Under the pieces are notes generated by a model. It did no database searches and was not told the origin of the DNA. It worked only from the letters and a program-made list of their open reading frames with translations. A stretch of 64,000 nt of DNA, taken from assembly GCA_011037195.1 (NCBI GenBank), contig JAAEAF010014547.1, positions 115,700-179,699 of the forward strand, written 5' to 3'. The DNA comes from Triatoma infestans. Its lineage: Eukaryota > Arthropoda > Insecta > Hemiptera > Reduviidae. The translations under genes were made by a program, and so were the position numbers. Every line of letters starts with the position of its first letter. The stretch's first letter is position 1. Shown in pieces: positions 45,353 to 58,350 of the stretch.

Positions 45353-45645
45353 TTCATTTTTAAAAACATTCATCAGGCATTATAGATTTTTTTAATGATT
45401 ATTTGTAAATAATAATTAAAAAGGCATCATTGTTTTTAAATTAACTAGAAACTTGATGTAAATTACCTCTTTTTAATGTAAATACTACTATATTCTTTTT
45501 ATTTAATGAAATTTAATTTTTATTTGTTTTTTTTTAATAATATAAATGTTCCATTTGTTTTGCCATTCAGTGCTGGTCTCTCAGACCTCTCATTAAAGGA
45601 TGGATATACCATTAAATATAATAAATTGATTCTTAGTAATTTTAT
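45353..45645 (+). other. 3' UTR of the terminal exon, with AATAAA
   Basis: An AT-rich segment after the stop with AATAAA at 45620-45625, about 270 bases downstream. This is a plausible polyadenylation signal for the preceding exon. Confidence 0.6.
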
Positions 45646-45929
45646 TCTATTTCCTTATCAATAAACCAGACAAAAGTTTGAGTATAATTATTTTCAGCAC
45701 CTCTTATAGTTCTTATATTGTAAATTTTCTTAAAAGAATTAATCCAAATTTAGTTCTTTCAATATTGATTAAGTGTAAAGTATTCTACAAAAAAAGAATT
45801 TTTAGAAGAAAACGTGAAATCCCGACTACGAGGGTTATAATTTTTTTTGGCAAAAAATTTGGAATGAAAGGAATATGAATATTTAGTATACCAAGCTTTA
45901 AAAAAGAAGAAATATTGGTGTTTTTTATT
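45646..45929. other. AT-rich spacer
   Basis: Nothing recognised. Confidence 0.3.
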
Positions 45930-46155
45930 AAATTTAAGGCGCGTCAACATCTATGGTCATTGGCGCCCGGAGCCTTCTCAGTGCACTGCCCACCTCCGGA
46001 CAGTGTTCTCTCGATACAGACAACACTGTCATCACCGGACAATGAGCTGTAGAGGCTTCTAGGAAGAGAAAAATCTAAGGGCAGTATAGCTGGGCTCGAA
46101 CCCGGGACCTCCGCGTGTGTGTCTCGTGCGCTCACTACTGAGATAATCCCTTCTT
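45930..46155 (-). mobile_element. tRNA-derived SINE (family S), near full length
   Basis: On the minus strand: an A-box-like TTATCTCAGTAGTGAGCGCA, then a B box GGTTCGAGCCC, the body CTCTACAGCTCATTGTCCGG and AACACTGTCCGGAGGTGGGC, and the tail GATGTTGACGCGCCTTAAAT. It is just 3' of the terminal exon. Confidence 0.85.
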
Positions 46156-46228
46156 GTTCTATTGCTCTATTGGGAGAAATACCTGGATCTATTAGAGTTA
46201 TCAAGGAAATCGAGAATTTAAAAAAAAC

Positions 46229-47053
46229 TCTGTTGTGAAACACTCACACAACTTTCTCTTACTCCAGTTCTCAAAATTTTAATTGACAAATTTTATAGTT
46301 TGTGTATCAAATTTAATGAAATCCGTCGAAAACTGAAAAAACTGTTCAGTAAAAGCGCACTTCCGGTTACTAATTTCCTTGAAATCGGAATTTTGGCCAT
46401 CTATTTATTTCTAATTAAGTTTGTTTGGATAATAGAATTGTATAACTAACTGTAATGGTACTTTAGAGAAAAATATAACCCCACCCCACCTCCAAAAGTG
46501 CCCTTATATGAATTTCCCCAGAGATATATTTTAAATAAAAATGGTAGATCTTTGTATGCTTAGTTTATTTATAGGAACTTTCAAGAAATTCGTCGGATTC
46601 ATTTGAGAAAATCGCGAAAAAGTGAAAAAAATCATTTAGTAAAGTGGTAATGTAAACGCACTTCCGGTTATTCGATTTTTTTTTAAATTAGGAATTTCAA
46701 CAACATATTCAATTCTAATTAATATTATTTAAATGACAGAATTGTCTAATAAACTGACATAGCACTTTAGATGAAAACCTATCCCCATCCCTCCCCCACA
46801 CTGCCCTTAAATGAATTTTCCCAGAGAAATGTTTCAAATAAAAGTTGTAGCTCGTTGCATGTTAGTTGATATGTAAAGTTTGAAGAAAATCGTTGGAGCC
46901 ATTTTTGAGAAAAACGTAAAAACACCAACTAGTAAAGTAGTACTTCCGGTTGAGAAATTTTTACAGATAACGTACTGTCAGATTTCCATGATGATACGTA
47001 AACGGAATATCAAGTTTCAACTTTCTATAGTTTCTCGTTTTTGAGCTATGCTG

Positions 47054-47084
<31 letters not shown>

Positions 47085-47208
47085 CATTAGCTAAAAACCA
47101 CTTTTTTTGGACTCAGGGGACCTCAAAACGGATATTTCCGGTGAAATGTTGATAATCGAAAATTTGACCCGATTACAATATCTCCTCTTTAGAAGTGGGA
47201 GAAAGTAA
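46229..47208 (+). mobile_element. Element A copy, full length
   Basis: It starts TCTGTTGTGAAACACTCACA and ends TCTCCTCTTTAGAAGTGGGA then GAAAGTA, a damaged hairpin. It contains (AC)n at about 47057-47083 and both tandem units. Total about 980 bp. Confidence 0.85.
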
Positions 47209-49327
47209 AAAGGTGAAGTCTCAACTTCCGGTCATCCCGTACTTTAGAACTAAACCTAAGATTTGGTAGATGTACGTTAAGCTCACCTGAAATAATAAGC
47301 AGTATTTACTTTACTTTACTTCCCAAAAAGAAGTCACTCTGCCTCTGAATTGCCATTAAAATCAGTTTTCTCAGAAAAGTCTTTCAAATAAAAATTGAAA
47401 CTTTATGTGTGAACTTTGTGATGTGATAGAAGTATGTGTGTGTATAGAGGGGGTTCCAAAAAGTTTACGGAAAATCTTAGAGTTATATCTTAGTACAATC
47501 CAAAAAAAAAAAAATTGAAAAATCCATTCAATGAAGTGGCACTTATGGTTAAGGTTTTTAACTGAAATTTTGCTCCGAGTTCTTAGTGATACCCAAACAC
47601 AATATTATCACGTTTAGTACACTGCAATTTCTCAATTTCGAAAATTTGAAGCGATCACATTCACCTATAGCAGTGAGTTAAAACAAAATATATATATACA
47701 TTTTTATAAGAGAGTCCATTTATTTATTTTGACTTTATTAAAACAATAATAAATACTAGATGAAAGTGGAATTGTGCAAAGATATCTTTGCGATATATAT
47801 ACATTCTGAATCACAAAGAAAATTACAATATATATGACTTTTACATGCTAACACTTCTTTATTTCATATATCAGCAAACAAAAAACCATCTCATTATTGA
47901 CTTTCCATTATATAATTTATGTGAATGTTTTGGTTAGGTAAATAAACATTGATAGTACAATTTAACTTTCATTATGGCTGATCTTTAATGAAACAGTATT
48001 ATTATTACCTGTCAAACAAATAAAATGAAATCTAAAAGTGATTAAATTTCATGATTCTGGTGCTTTAAAGTTTAGCTATGAAACAATAAATACCAACAGT
48101 AATATAATATATTCATTATTAAATAAATTTTTTTCCACTTTGTTTGAAAGATTTAAAAGCAAGTAAAAGAAATAGTAAATATTTTTGTATAAAAGGGAGT
48201 GCCGAAAGAGGTTTAGAGTTGGTTTGTAATTAATTTGCTCTCATATATATATATATATTAAGATGGTTATAAATTTAAGATGGCTATAAATACCTGTTCA
48301 TTCCAAATCATTCCTGCCTTAGTTATTATATGTTAAAGGAATGTTATGCATTAGCTAGGAAGATTCTTTCATTATAAGATTCTAGTTCTTCCAGTTTTTA
48401 TCTTTAAAAACAACCCTGAAAAAAATCAACTAAAAGATATTCTAATCAACAATTGATTAGAATTTTTATTGACAATTAATTGTTTTTAATATTTTAAGAT
48501 GGTAAAGCAGAACAATACATTAATATAGAACTTCAGCAAGAAGGCCAACATTCAAAATAGTCTAAAAACAAATTTCTTTAATTCCAAATAAAAGTGAAAG
48601 ATTTTTATTATATTAATCGGTATATCAAGATTAAAGAAAATCACTGGAATTATTTTCCAGAAATCGCCAAAAAAAGGAAAATGCTTAATAAAGGATATAA
48701 CCAAGATGAGGTAATTGTGGCCAAGAGTATGCTGGAATCCCTAGTAGAAGATATAGTTTGAGTGAAAGATTTCGTTATGTTGTTCAAAGTCAAGCATAAA
48801 ACGCACAAACCATTCCCTAAAATATATATTTCTTCCAAAAGGAAGACTTCAAAATATACCTTTCCGCACGAGAAATCATTTTTGGAAAACTGTTAAATTC
48901 GGAAGTAATTAAATTTACGAGAATTCCCATACAATAATCTGGAATGCTTAAATTTATTCTTTTTTCCACTTACGAAGAAATTAAATTTAAAGTCATATCT
49001 CACATTGTTTTCCAATCATAGCAGAAGGTTGGAAAAATCATAAAAGAAGATTAGAAAGTAAAGGATAAAGTTAGAATTGTAGTTTAAGGCAATAAAAAAT
49101 AATATTCTTGATGGACTTGATTCCTTTTGATTGTAGGTTTATTATTATTATTATTTTTTAAGTTCTCTTGAGATCTAATCCAATACTTAAATATTTTGAT
49201 ACATTAACATGCAATACATTCACCAAAATGTAAAAGTTAAATATACTTTAGAAAATAATAATAAAAATTTGATTGCAGATGAAAGAATGTGAAGATGGAA
49301 GTTAATTGAGGAGGTGGTTCAGATCTG

Positions 49328-49362
<35 letters not shown>

Positions 49363-50686
49363 ACGGGCGAGTGTGTGTATGTGTGAGTGTTTTGAGTTTA
49401 TATAGAGAGAGGATGAGAGACCGGTATGGAGTCAAGGTCAAACAATACAACACTGGACCAAAGACAATGGCCTCTTCGCCTTTGCTGTTGCTGATGATGG
49501 GCATGGGTAGTATAAATATTACTGATAACGAGCACGTGGTTCCTTGGATCCAACAGTAACTAAGATAATTTAGTTTATTTTTTCCTTTTTCCAGAAATAT
49601 TGTATTTCAAATGTATGCAAATTTTGTATGTAAATAAAAAGAATTAACCTACTAAAATAAGTAGCTACAACGATTAATTAAAATAATAGTTTTTACACTG
49701 AATTCTAGAAAAATTTTCATCTGATAAGTTTTCATTCAGGGCTATTGCGCAGTGATTTTTATCAAATTAAAAAGGTGTATCTGTTTGGCAAGTTATACTA
49801 ATTTCATTAATGGCAAAACGTAATGAAGATATAAATGATATTGTACCTGTTTATTTGCCCACCAAAACATATATGAATTATGTAATGCAACAATCAATAA
49901 AAATAATTTGTGTGCAAATGTATGAAATAAAAATGTTTTTGCACGGGAAAGTCATACATATAATATGATATCGGCTGGGAAGGTCCATAATTAACGCTCC
50001 ATTTTAAATTATCCTGCTCATTAATTATTGCAGAGATCCATATTTACTAATACCTGTGTTATCTACTGAGGATGTAGGTATTAGTAGTTCTTAAAAATCT
50101 AGCCTAAAAATTTAGTCTACATTATGTAATAAAGTCAATAAAATCTAGATATTGAAAAGCAGATCAAGAATATAATCGAATTATTAACTTTCCTCAAGTT
50201 ATTTATAAAACATTTGTATAAGAAACTTACGTTCACTTCACAACACAAGATGATGTAATGTGTTACCTAAGAAAAACCTCACAGCAGTAGAACCACAATC
50301 TAAAGGTAAAATTAAGGAACTAAGGTAAGGAATGGAGTAAATAAAATGGTTGGAATGTTTATAATGAAGATCAATTTGAGAATAAAACAAAAACAATACA
50401 AAAAAAGGCTGGAGAAATATACTCGTACTCTTACACCCTGCTCTTATTGCAGCTCTCGAAGTTCTAAGATAAATTTTCTTCTAACATGAAATTTTAGGTG
50501 GCGTTTAAAAAAAAACGCGTTAAACAAATCTTATGAGAAAAATCGCCTTTCGGTTAACCGATCGATAAAAGTATGTATTAAATCCACCTATTCGCCAGCG
50601 CATTCTATAAGGTTATTTTTACATACGATACCCATCACTTATAACAGATTTGATGCATAATACTTTATTTCAGATTTTTATTTTAG
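47209..50686. other. Long AT-rich region with simple repeats, no gene seen
   Basis: Old element A traces lie at 47340-47660 and 48590-48720, and AT microsatellites at 48245-48259 and 49330-49358 (TATATA). The frames at 48650-48838 and 49314-49559 are driven by these repeats. No coding or RNA gene was recognised. Confidence 0.4.
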
Positions 50687-51060
50687 TTGTGGTTGGTTCC
50701 GCAGAGCTGGAAAGCATTAGAGATATATTTTCCGTGATAACCTGCTTCTTTTTGTGGTCATCGACCGGTTTTGAGCGTTGGTCGATCATCAGGATGTTTT
50801 ATTAAAACAGTTCGACAACACAGATATTTCTTTTTGCCTCCTGTCTTAGCAGATTAGCCAGGGATGTTCTCATTTTGGGGGAAGACGATTATTATTATTA
50901 TTATCTCTGGTTGGTTTTTCGTAATTTTTTTTTATATTGATTATTTTAATATTTGCACAGAGCAAATTCAGTTTATATATTCCGGTTTCAGATTTTCATT
51001 CATCGTCAGAGTATGGCTATCAAGTTCGTGTAGAGAGTTGACTACAACTTGCACTCGTTG
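50687..51060. mobile_element. Hybrid foldback: family 1 left arm joined to a family 2 arm
   Basis: It starts TTGTGGTTGGTTCCGCAGAG and has the family 1 motif at 50759-50796 (-) with CTGATGA intact but stem II and GAAA degraded (AAAAC). Instead of a family 1 right arm it continues, after GCACAGAGCAAATTCAGTTT, into the family 2 block: a family 2 motif at 50980-51011 (-) with CTGACGA and GAAACCGG, then AAGTTCGTGTAGAGAGTTGA as in the composite at 17791-18740. Confidence 0.7.
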
Positions 51061-51171
51061 AGTCCAGAATCCAGCAAAAACAAATTGAGAAATGTGAATA
51101 TTTAAAATTTTGTTGGTTTTTTAAAATTTAAAACAAAAAATTTTGTTTAATAACAATAATTGTTAATATTA

Positions 51172-51420
51172 GCCCTCACGCGTTGGCCTAGTGGCTAGAG
51201 CACTCGCCTTTAGTATAAGAATTTCAGAGTCGGATTGCCGTGAGGGGGGGAACTCGGTGTTTACCCAACATCGTGAATAAAAGTGGGAAGCTGCAGTTGG
51301 TAGAGTATTTAGGTAGCGAAGGTCAGAACTAAACGGCGAGGGAACCGGCGCGTACTTGCCACACGCCCCCCAATAAAAATCAAGCAAGCCTTGGTCCTTC
51401 ATGAGCTATTGCTGCCATAA
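51172..51420 (+). mobile_element. SINE-like element, second family, with tRNA-like head
   Basis: The head can close an 8-bp acceptor-type stem (CCCTCACG with CGTGAGGG) around GTTGGCCTAGTGGCTAGAGC, an A-box-like D arm. The B box is unclear. The body GGGAAGCTGCAGTTGGTAG through CATGAGCTATTGCTGCCATA matches 10945-11100 (-). Confidence 0.65.
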
Positions 51421-51892
51421 GTTTTTTTTTTTTAAATATTTAGTTTTGTAATAAAATTGGTTTATTAAACTGCTGGCTAGTAGAATTAGGAAATAAATTG
51501 CGATCGACTGCCTAGGAGTATCTGCTGGCACTGAATATATTACTTATAAGTTGTTATCTCAGTGCTTGTTTTAAATGCGTACACAAATTGCAACTTACCG
51601 TGAATGTACTTCATCATTTTCAAAGTGGAGAAATATGAAAAAGGAGAATAGGGGAGCTATTCTACACTCTAACCAATCGAGTTTCCTCAAACATATTATT
51701 TTACAAAATGTTCGTAAATACAGTATTTTTAATTATCATATAGGTATAACATTAAAATATTAGAGTTTAGAGGAATACCTAACGTTGCATGTTCCCCCCA
51801 GAACCCGTGTAATAATTTTTCACAGAAAATGTTTCAAATTATATTGGTAGCCTTAGTTATATGTAAGTATATATGAATAACCTAAATTAAAA
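51421..51892. other. AT-rich spacer
   Basis: A decayed element A trace near 51800-51890. Nothing else. Confidence 0.3.
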
Positions 51893-52215
51893 GTAGGTTT
51901 AAGGAGACATCTCTACGTAATGGGGCTCATGCCGGATCCATTTCGTAGAGTCTGTGAGACAGAGGAGGAAACACGCATCCATCTTATGACAGACTGCCTG
52001 GGTTGTGAGGAGATTAGGTTCGGGACCTTTGGTCGGAGCAGGATGTCTATTTCCCTTTTTATAGGCTATTTCCCCTTAAGGTTATTGTCCGATTCGTTCG
52101 GACTGGGGTGAATCTTAGATGGATTAAACCCGGGTCTGGATATTTGTTCTAGACCCGGTTTGTTGTTGTTTTTCTTGGGGTAGCTATATGGGCTTTGGTC
52201 CCTCCACAGACAAAC
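51893..52215 (+). pseudogene. LINE 3' end with post-RNase H zinc-knuckle-like region, (TAA)n tail
   Basis: The short frame 51920-52111 encodes MGLMPDPFRRVCETEEETRI followed by HLMTDCLGC. This is the conserved C-x-E-E-E-T-x-x-H-x-x-x-x-C region that follows RNase H in I/R1-type LINEs. The end ACAAACAATAATAATAAG gives a (TAA)n tail. Fragments of the same family lie at 25037-25360 and 26318-26515. Confidence 0.7.
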
Positions 52216-52597
52216 AATAATAATAAGAAATTTAAGTTAATCGTTCGAGCCGTTTTTCTAGAATATCGCCAACAAAACTAAAAAAAAACTCTCAGTTTTG
52301 GTTCATCGATTTTGACCAAAATTTTAGTGTCATGATGTCATAACAGTAGTGCAGAGTACGCTGTGAAACACCCAAATAGTTTCAGACCACATATTTAACC
52401 ACATAGTATTATGCAGGTAAAAAAAAGGTATAATGACTTAATAAAGAGTGAAAGCAATAGAATAAACAAAATTGTGTGCTAAAATCAAAAAATATTTGAA
52501 AGGAATATAGTAAAATAAAGTATATGATGCGGTAAAATTAATTCCAGAAATTACAATAACGCTATAATATAATTATTGCTACAATATAATTATTCCC
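52216..52597. other. AT-rich spacer
   Basis: A decayed element A trace near 52230-52380. Nothing else. Confidence 0.3.
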
Positions 52598-52790
52598 AGG
52601 TTCGTGTCCCGCCCATAGATTTTGTCTTCCTAAGAGCCTCTACAGCTCACTGTTCGGTGATGGACAGTATTATCTATAGCGACAGAACACTGTCCCGAGG
52701 CCGGCAGTGCACTGAGAAGGCTCCGGGTGCCAATGACCATAGATGTTGACGTACCTTAGATGTTGACGTACCTTAAATCAAAACAAAAAA
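52598..52790 (+). mobile_element. tRNA-derived SINE (family S), 5'-truncated with duplicated tail
   Basis: It begins at a partial B box (GGTTCGTGTCC) and contains the full body, ending GATGTTGACGTACCTTA twice in tandem before an A-rich tail. The head is missing. Confidence 0.8.
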
Positions 52791-54171
52791 TTATTATATT
52801 TTACTTTTATACTAAAATATGTAAATGTATTACTTCGTAAATGTTGAAAAATTTCTGGAAATATAATTTTACTTTTTCTATTATTAAAATTTTTTACCAC
52901 ATCTACATTTTGTGGGATAAAATATTTCGGATATATTTTGAAAAAACAGAAAAGCAAAAAACAAAAAATTATAGCTAGGATCAGAATTTTACATTTTAGT
53001 TAACAAAGTCGCCATCAGAGAGCAGCACCCTCCGGATCAAATTGAGCCACCGCTTGTTATAAAAAAAAATAATAATTTCGAAAATCTAAATTTCCAAAAA
53101 AAATCGATAAATGGGATACTTAGATCTGAAACAACAACAAAAATCCCCAGCAAAAAAGAGCAGGAACTTATAGAACAAGCAAGAAAACAAGAGTATGGAG
53201 AACCAACCTTAGCATGTAAGATACAATTTTTACTTTCTGTGGAAATACAGATTTAGAAGTCTCTTCAGTACGAAAATATTATTAGCAATAGATTCGTATT
53301 GTATGTATGTGAGAGTAAATTAACTCATATAAGATCAATTGCAGGAAAATCAAACTCGGGTATCATCAGGAAATCCAATAGGAAGTTATCGTTCAAAATC
53401 CCAATTGTAAGCACCATATATATTGCTTAATGGATTTTTCAGTTTTTTGTCATTTTCTCGAAAATAAGTTCAACGTTTTCATTAAACTTTATATACTAAA
53501 AGAAAAACATTCAGATGTTTGCATATAAATGTATACTATACAAATGTAGGCGGAAATCTTTTATTTTGTTGAGAAATTTAATCTAGAAACGTTCTGGGTT
53601 CTAGGAAACTTCTAACCAGGGCGTCTTAAGCTCTCTGTGGCCCTATGATTAGTTCGTGCACAATGCTCTCGTGGATCCTTTTCAATTTAAAAATTTTCAA
53701 GTTATTTAAATAATTCGTTGGTAAGTGGTTGGTAATATTTATTAATTCGTTGTGATAGTATTAATCATTAAACGCTAAAATTTCGTATTAAAGATATTTA
53801 TATGTAGAAGGTATAATGTGATACAAATTTTGTGAAAATTAGTCTGGGTAAGAAATGGGTAGCTTATAGAAAGCCGGAAACAGAAAGTACTGTATTTGTT
53901 TTTTTTCCCCATTAACATAAAAGTGCAAACTAGTAATTAACATATATTTTGTATATTAACTTAGGTTTTCTAAAGAGCCATTTCACTATATTGTTTGGTT
54001 CAACTGTACTAGTTAATGAAAATTAATATGTTGCTAAAATTCCAAAATTGATCAAAAGCGGCTACTAAAACTGCGAAGAAAATTTATGTTAGAATTTTAA
54101 CTCAGTTTGTACAATTTTTCTGGCCAGTGACCACTGACCACTGCCTTTCTGGCCGGCACCAACCAAAACCT
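52791..54171. other. AT-rich region, no gene seen
   Basis: Nothing confidently recognised. Faint element A-like words lie at 53420-53520. Confidence 0.3.
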
Positions 54172-54290
54172 ACATCGATTATCAGAGATACTTTCCGCGA
54201 TAACCTGCGTATTTTTGTGGTCATCGATCGGCTTCCGGCAAAATATCAGGATGTTTTGTCAAAACAGACTTGGACAGAGCAAATTTAGGT
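54172..54290. mobile_element. Foldback family 1, left arm only
   Basis: It starts near ATTATCAGAGATACTTTCCG and runs through the arm with a broken hammerhead region (CTGATATTTTG on the minus strand) to GGACAGAGCAAATTTAG. The matching right-arm end lies 2.3 kb away at 56614-56652, beyond a gypsy fragment. Confidence 0.6.
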
Positions 54291-54419
54291 GAGTAACTGC
54301 AAACAACATTTAAAAGAAATACATATTAACTCTTAGATACTTTAAAAACGTATGTGGCATTATATTTCTTCTATTATCCTTCTAGTAGGTCTAATAATTC
54401 TTCGAGGTATTTTTGGTCT

Positions 54420-56570
54420 TTACTAATATTAGGCTCTACAAATTCATCTTTAATCATCTTCTTCCTCCAGGTTCCTCTTTAATTAATTTATCATTAGAAA
54501 TGTGGCTGGCCGACTATTTTGGCTTTGATTGGTCCATTTGAATCATCTGAACCAACACACATCGATTTCTAAATTTAAATTACCAGTTTTTTCTGCTTTT
54601 TTATTTGCCTACAACAGTCAAAGCGCTCGTTTAAAAGTCTTAATAGTTAAAAAGAGCTTCTTACTTGGCGAATACACCATTCAAGTTTAAAAAGTTCAAA
54701 AATTCTCTAGACTTTATGAAGAAATATTGTTTGATATTACTACTTCGGTCAATCCGAAGTAATATTTGCTAAAGACAGTGATTATTGTTTTGCCGTCCTG
54801 GATTTTGTAAGAAATGCTTCTAACCACTTACAAAGCTGTCAATAGTTACAAAAATGTATTACCCCAAAATCAACTTCAAAAAGTCGAAATGGAACTGCTG
54901 CTAAGACTTCTAAGGTAAACCCAAAGAATAAATGGAGTTTGGGTGCATTATCTTTGAACTGGACTCAAGCTTCACTATCCCAGCACTCTTAGACTGCCTA
55001 TCTATGGCAGGCTACCAAACATATGATCGGGTTACAGATTTAACTGATACTATGTCCGGATGTGAAGGATGAAGTTCCAATATTTTTTACCATAGGAAAA
55101 TCCTATAGGCTTCGAGAAAAACTGTCGTTCAACATAAAGCTCTTTTTTGTGACGAAAATAGAGTATTAAATCGGAATCACATTTTTTTTGGCAACCCACA
55201 CAGTGTAAAAGTGCATTATCAGAATATTTTCTCTTTTATTACTAAAGTAGAAAATCTACATTGTTTTCGAAAACTTAATTTAGGGTCAAATCTGTTCGAC
55301 GTCATCCGGAATTCTCAGGTAAGGGAGCTCTAGTAGACAATCAATAGGCAGGATTATTATTTGAGCGAATATATTCAATATTATATGTTTGATACAAAAA
55401 TCAATACGAGTATAGTTTGATAAAAAAAAGTGCCTATTTTTGTAACCTGTTAGCTCCACACATTAGAATTCCTTGCTTCAGTACGAAAGTAGTAATAAGG
55501 GGCTTATAATTTGAGACTAACTTCCATCCCTGCCAAATAAATATAAGGCAAAAGCTATTAAAATAAGAGCCTCCTTCTGGAGCTGCGCATAAGTCTACTG
55601 CCTTTGTTAACGTCGTGCTAGAGTGTGGTCTTTCAACTCCAACTTGAATTTGAGACAGAACCTTAATCTTTCGATGCATCGACTGTTAATCGGAGGGAAA
55701 GTTTAGGGTTGTAGTGGGCAAGAGATCGAGAACGAAACTCTTTCTTAATATCAGTCTTTCCACAATCAGCACTTGAGAGCCAAACGGAGTCCTTATTAGC
55801 AATATATGTATGGCATGCTATTTGTCTGAAACTCTCCGTACAAATTTTGTCAACTTAGAATCCTAAGAAAGCTTGAAATTTTTTCCATTAATTAGTCCTG
55901 GAGGTAAAGAGAGTGCTCTAAATTTTTCATCGTATGTAACCAGCTACTATCAATTTTAAATCCTGCATATTCTTTGTCTTTAGCAACCTCGCACTTATTT
56001 TAAGAAAGAGTCACCCTTAGTCTTTAAGCTTTTTAATACCGGATTCCACTCGAGAATTTAATGAACTTGATCTATCTGTCCCCTTATAAGTATATCATCA
56101 ATCAATACGGCAGTTCCATTCATCCCTTCCAATATTGCCCCCGTAGTTTTTTGAAATTTCGCAGGAGTCCTAGCAGTCCTAAAGCTTAAACGTTTTTATA
56201 AGGATAAAGCCTTTTATGCGGTGTAATTGTGGTAAAATCACATGAGATTTTCTCCAATTCCATTTGCTGGTATAAATGCGAGAGATAGAGCTTTTCGAAC
56301 ACTTTTGACCCTTGAACTCTCTGCAAAGAGTGTCTCTTCATGATAGAGGATGCTGGTTAATTTTTACTTTTTAAAATTGGGTTAATATTAAAATAGGGTA
56401 AATTTATGCCTAATTTGACCAATCGACCCAATTCTGCTACGATCCTTCAATACAAACAGCACAGGCTTGCAGTAATAAATTTAGGCTTTAATTTCTAAAG
56501 TGGCCTTGCTCTTGAAGAATAATCCTAACTTTCCAGTACCAGAATCTTGTCAGAATTTTGTGTGCTTATT
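54420..56570 (-). pseudogene. Ty3/gypsy retrotransposon pol remnant (RT, RNase H, integrase)
   Basis: Minus-strand blocks occur in pol order. Reverse transcriptase: AELGRLVKLGIN near 56445 and the catalytic LIDDILI at 56085-56105. RNase H: QKEALILIAFALYLFGR near 55560 and NYKPLITTFVLKQGI near 55500. Integrase: PSHPDIVSVKSVTRSYVWWP near 55050-55000 and a later segment near 54750 where the expected catalytic D of a DNG-like box is N. Multiple stops and frameshifts interrupt it. No LTRs, gag or protease were found. The family resembles gypsy elements common in arthropods. It is inactive. Confidence 0.8.
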
Positions 56571-56613
56571 TTCTGATTGGTAACCTTAACCCCAACATGA
56601 ACAATTAATTGTT

Positions 56614-56652
56614 GTGGTTGTTTGAAGCAGGCTATCACGGAAAATATCTCTC
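56614..56652. mobile_element. Foldback family 1, right-arm end fragment
   Basis: GAAGCAGGCTATCACGGAAA then ATATCTCTC, the outer end of the family. It lies immediately beyond the gypsy remnant. Confidence 0.6.
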
Positions 56653-58350
56653 ATAAATAATTAAGTCTCAATAATGGAGCTCCATCTGAATCAACCGCAA
56701 AAACTGATAATCAGTGAAAACATTTTTTTCTACTTAACATCTACAGAAAATAGTGCCCAGTGATTTCAGTTTTGTTTTGGAAGGAAGTTATAAAAGTCTT
56801 ATCTGTTCAAGTAATTTACAATCGTAAAAATGATCTAAAAGTTAAGAATGTAAATACTAGCCTGTATCAATTTCAAAATTTATATTCATATTTTTTGCAG
56901 TCACCTAAGCAGAATAATTCTACTTAATATTGTAGCATAAATTACCTCTTTCTCAGTATCATAGGTGGTTCATCACCTAAAGTAATAAGGATAAATATAT
57001 TTTTAAGAAATCTAGCTTTAAAAAAAAAAATTGAATTTGTACGCAAAAGTCGTTTGAAACCTCAGATTTATTTAAATACTGGTTATAAATGCAATCCATG
57101 TCATACTGCAATAATTTCTATTCTTACATTGGAATACAACTATTCTATGAAAATAATTTAATAAATTATTTACATAATTACATTTTATATCATATAGGTT
57201 TTTAAATCTGTAGGAGCTCTGCTTTATAGAGGTCGGTAGGTATTGCTATCTCTTGGTCAATTATAGAATCAACTTTTTTAAATAGAGAAACACTTTTCCA
57301 TGAATTACAAGATTTTGCATGAAGTTCTCTTCAATTTAGGAGCTGAAACCAAACTATTTTTTTTTTTAATTTGTTAAGATTTCAAAATTTGTGGAGATTG
57401 GTATCCAGAGCGTTCTCAGTTAATGGCCGACTAAAATTAACTCAGACAACGATAACTAACACCAAATTAAACTGAACATGACACCAAGAGCAAAAAAAAA
57501 AAATATAATGGCGACTCATCTTTTACGAAATATCTTTTTATAAAAAATTAAATCAGTCAATGTTTAAGTTGCTTTTTTTTAACCAAAATAAAAGGACATT
57601 TATTAAATTTTAAGTACTTTTAAAGCCCTATTATTTGCTTTGAAAATTTAATGTTACCGTTAACTTGTTACTGCAAAATTCAAGAGATAACAAGGGAAAT
57701 TATTTTACAAAACATATAAATTAAATTACAAAAGACAGTTTTCCATTTCTCAGGTTGGGATAGTATTAGAAAGATTCAAAGGTAGTTAGTTATTAAATGA
57801 ACATTAACTAGGACGGCATACATTTATAGCGGGAAAGAACAGATGCGAAGACATTTAGAGCTATTAAATTCTCGAATAAGAGAAATCAATAAGAGCGCCG
57901 GAAGTTTTATGAACTAACGGTAGTTAATAACTTGAGAATGTTAGTGGAGATTCATAAAATATTAAAGAGCAGAATCCTTGAGATAAGATTCCGTTTTATG
58001 TTAATAGAGCCAAGGGGAATTTAGAGAAATTTGAAATGAAGCATTTCCAATGAACATTTGAATCAAAGATTACTATAGAATAAGCAAGTAAACATAAACA
58101 AATTTCTTTTAGACAAAATATTGTTTTGAAAATGATTACTGAATATTATATATATGATATGCCAAGGAATTTTTGCCTTAGCTCTAACTCTTTTAGAATT
58201 TTTTTCTCATCACTTTTAAAAAATATCTAAAACATAGAACGCATTCTGCTGTTCAGACTGAGAACTGTATAAAATGGAAATGGAAGTTCTTAGTTTCCTT
58301 GGAGAGAATTATACAGTGGCGCATTCTGTCTTCATAAAAGATTATTAATT
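56653..58350. other. AT-rich region, no gene seen
   Basis: No recognised features. A/T runs occur throughout. Confidence 0.3.

Noticed and set aside
49314..49559. An 81-residue protein starting in TATATA repeats
   Set aside because: The N-terminal half is microsatellite translation; both strands are open.
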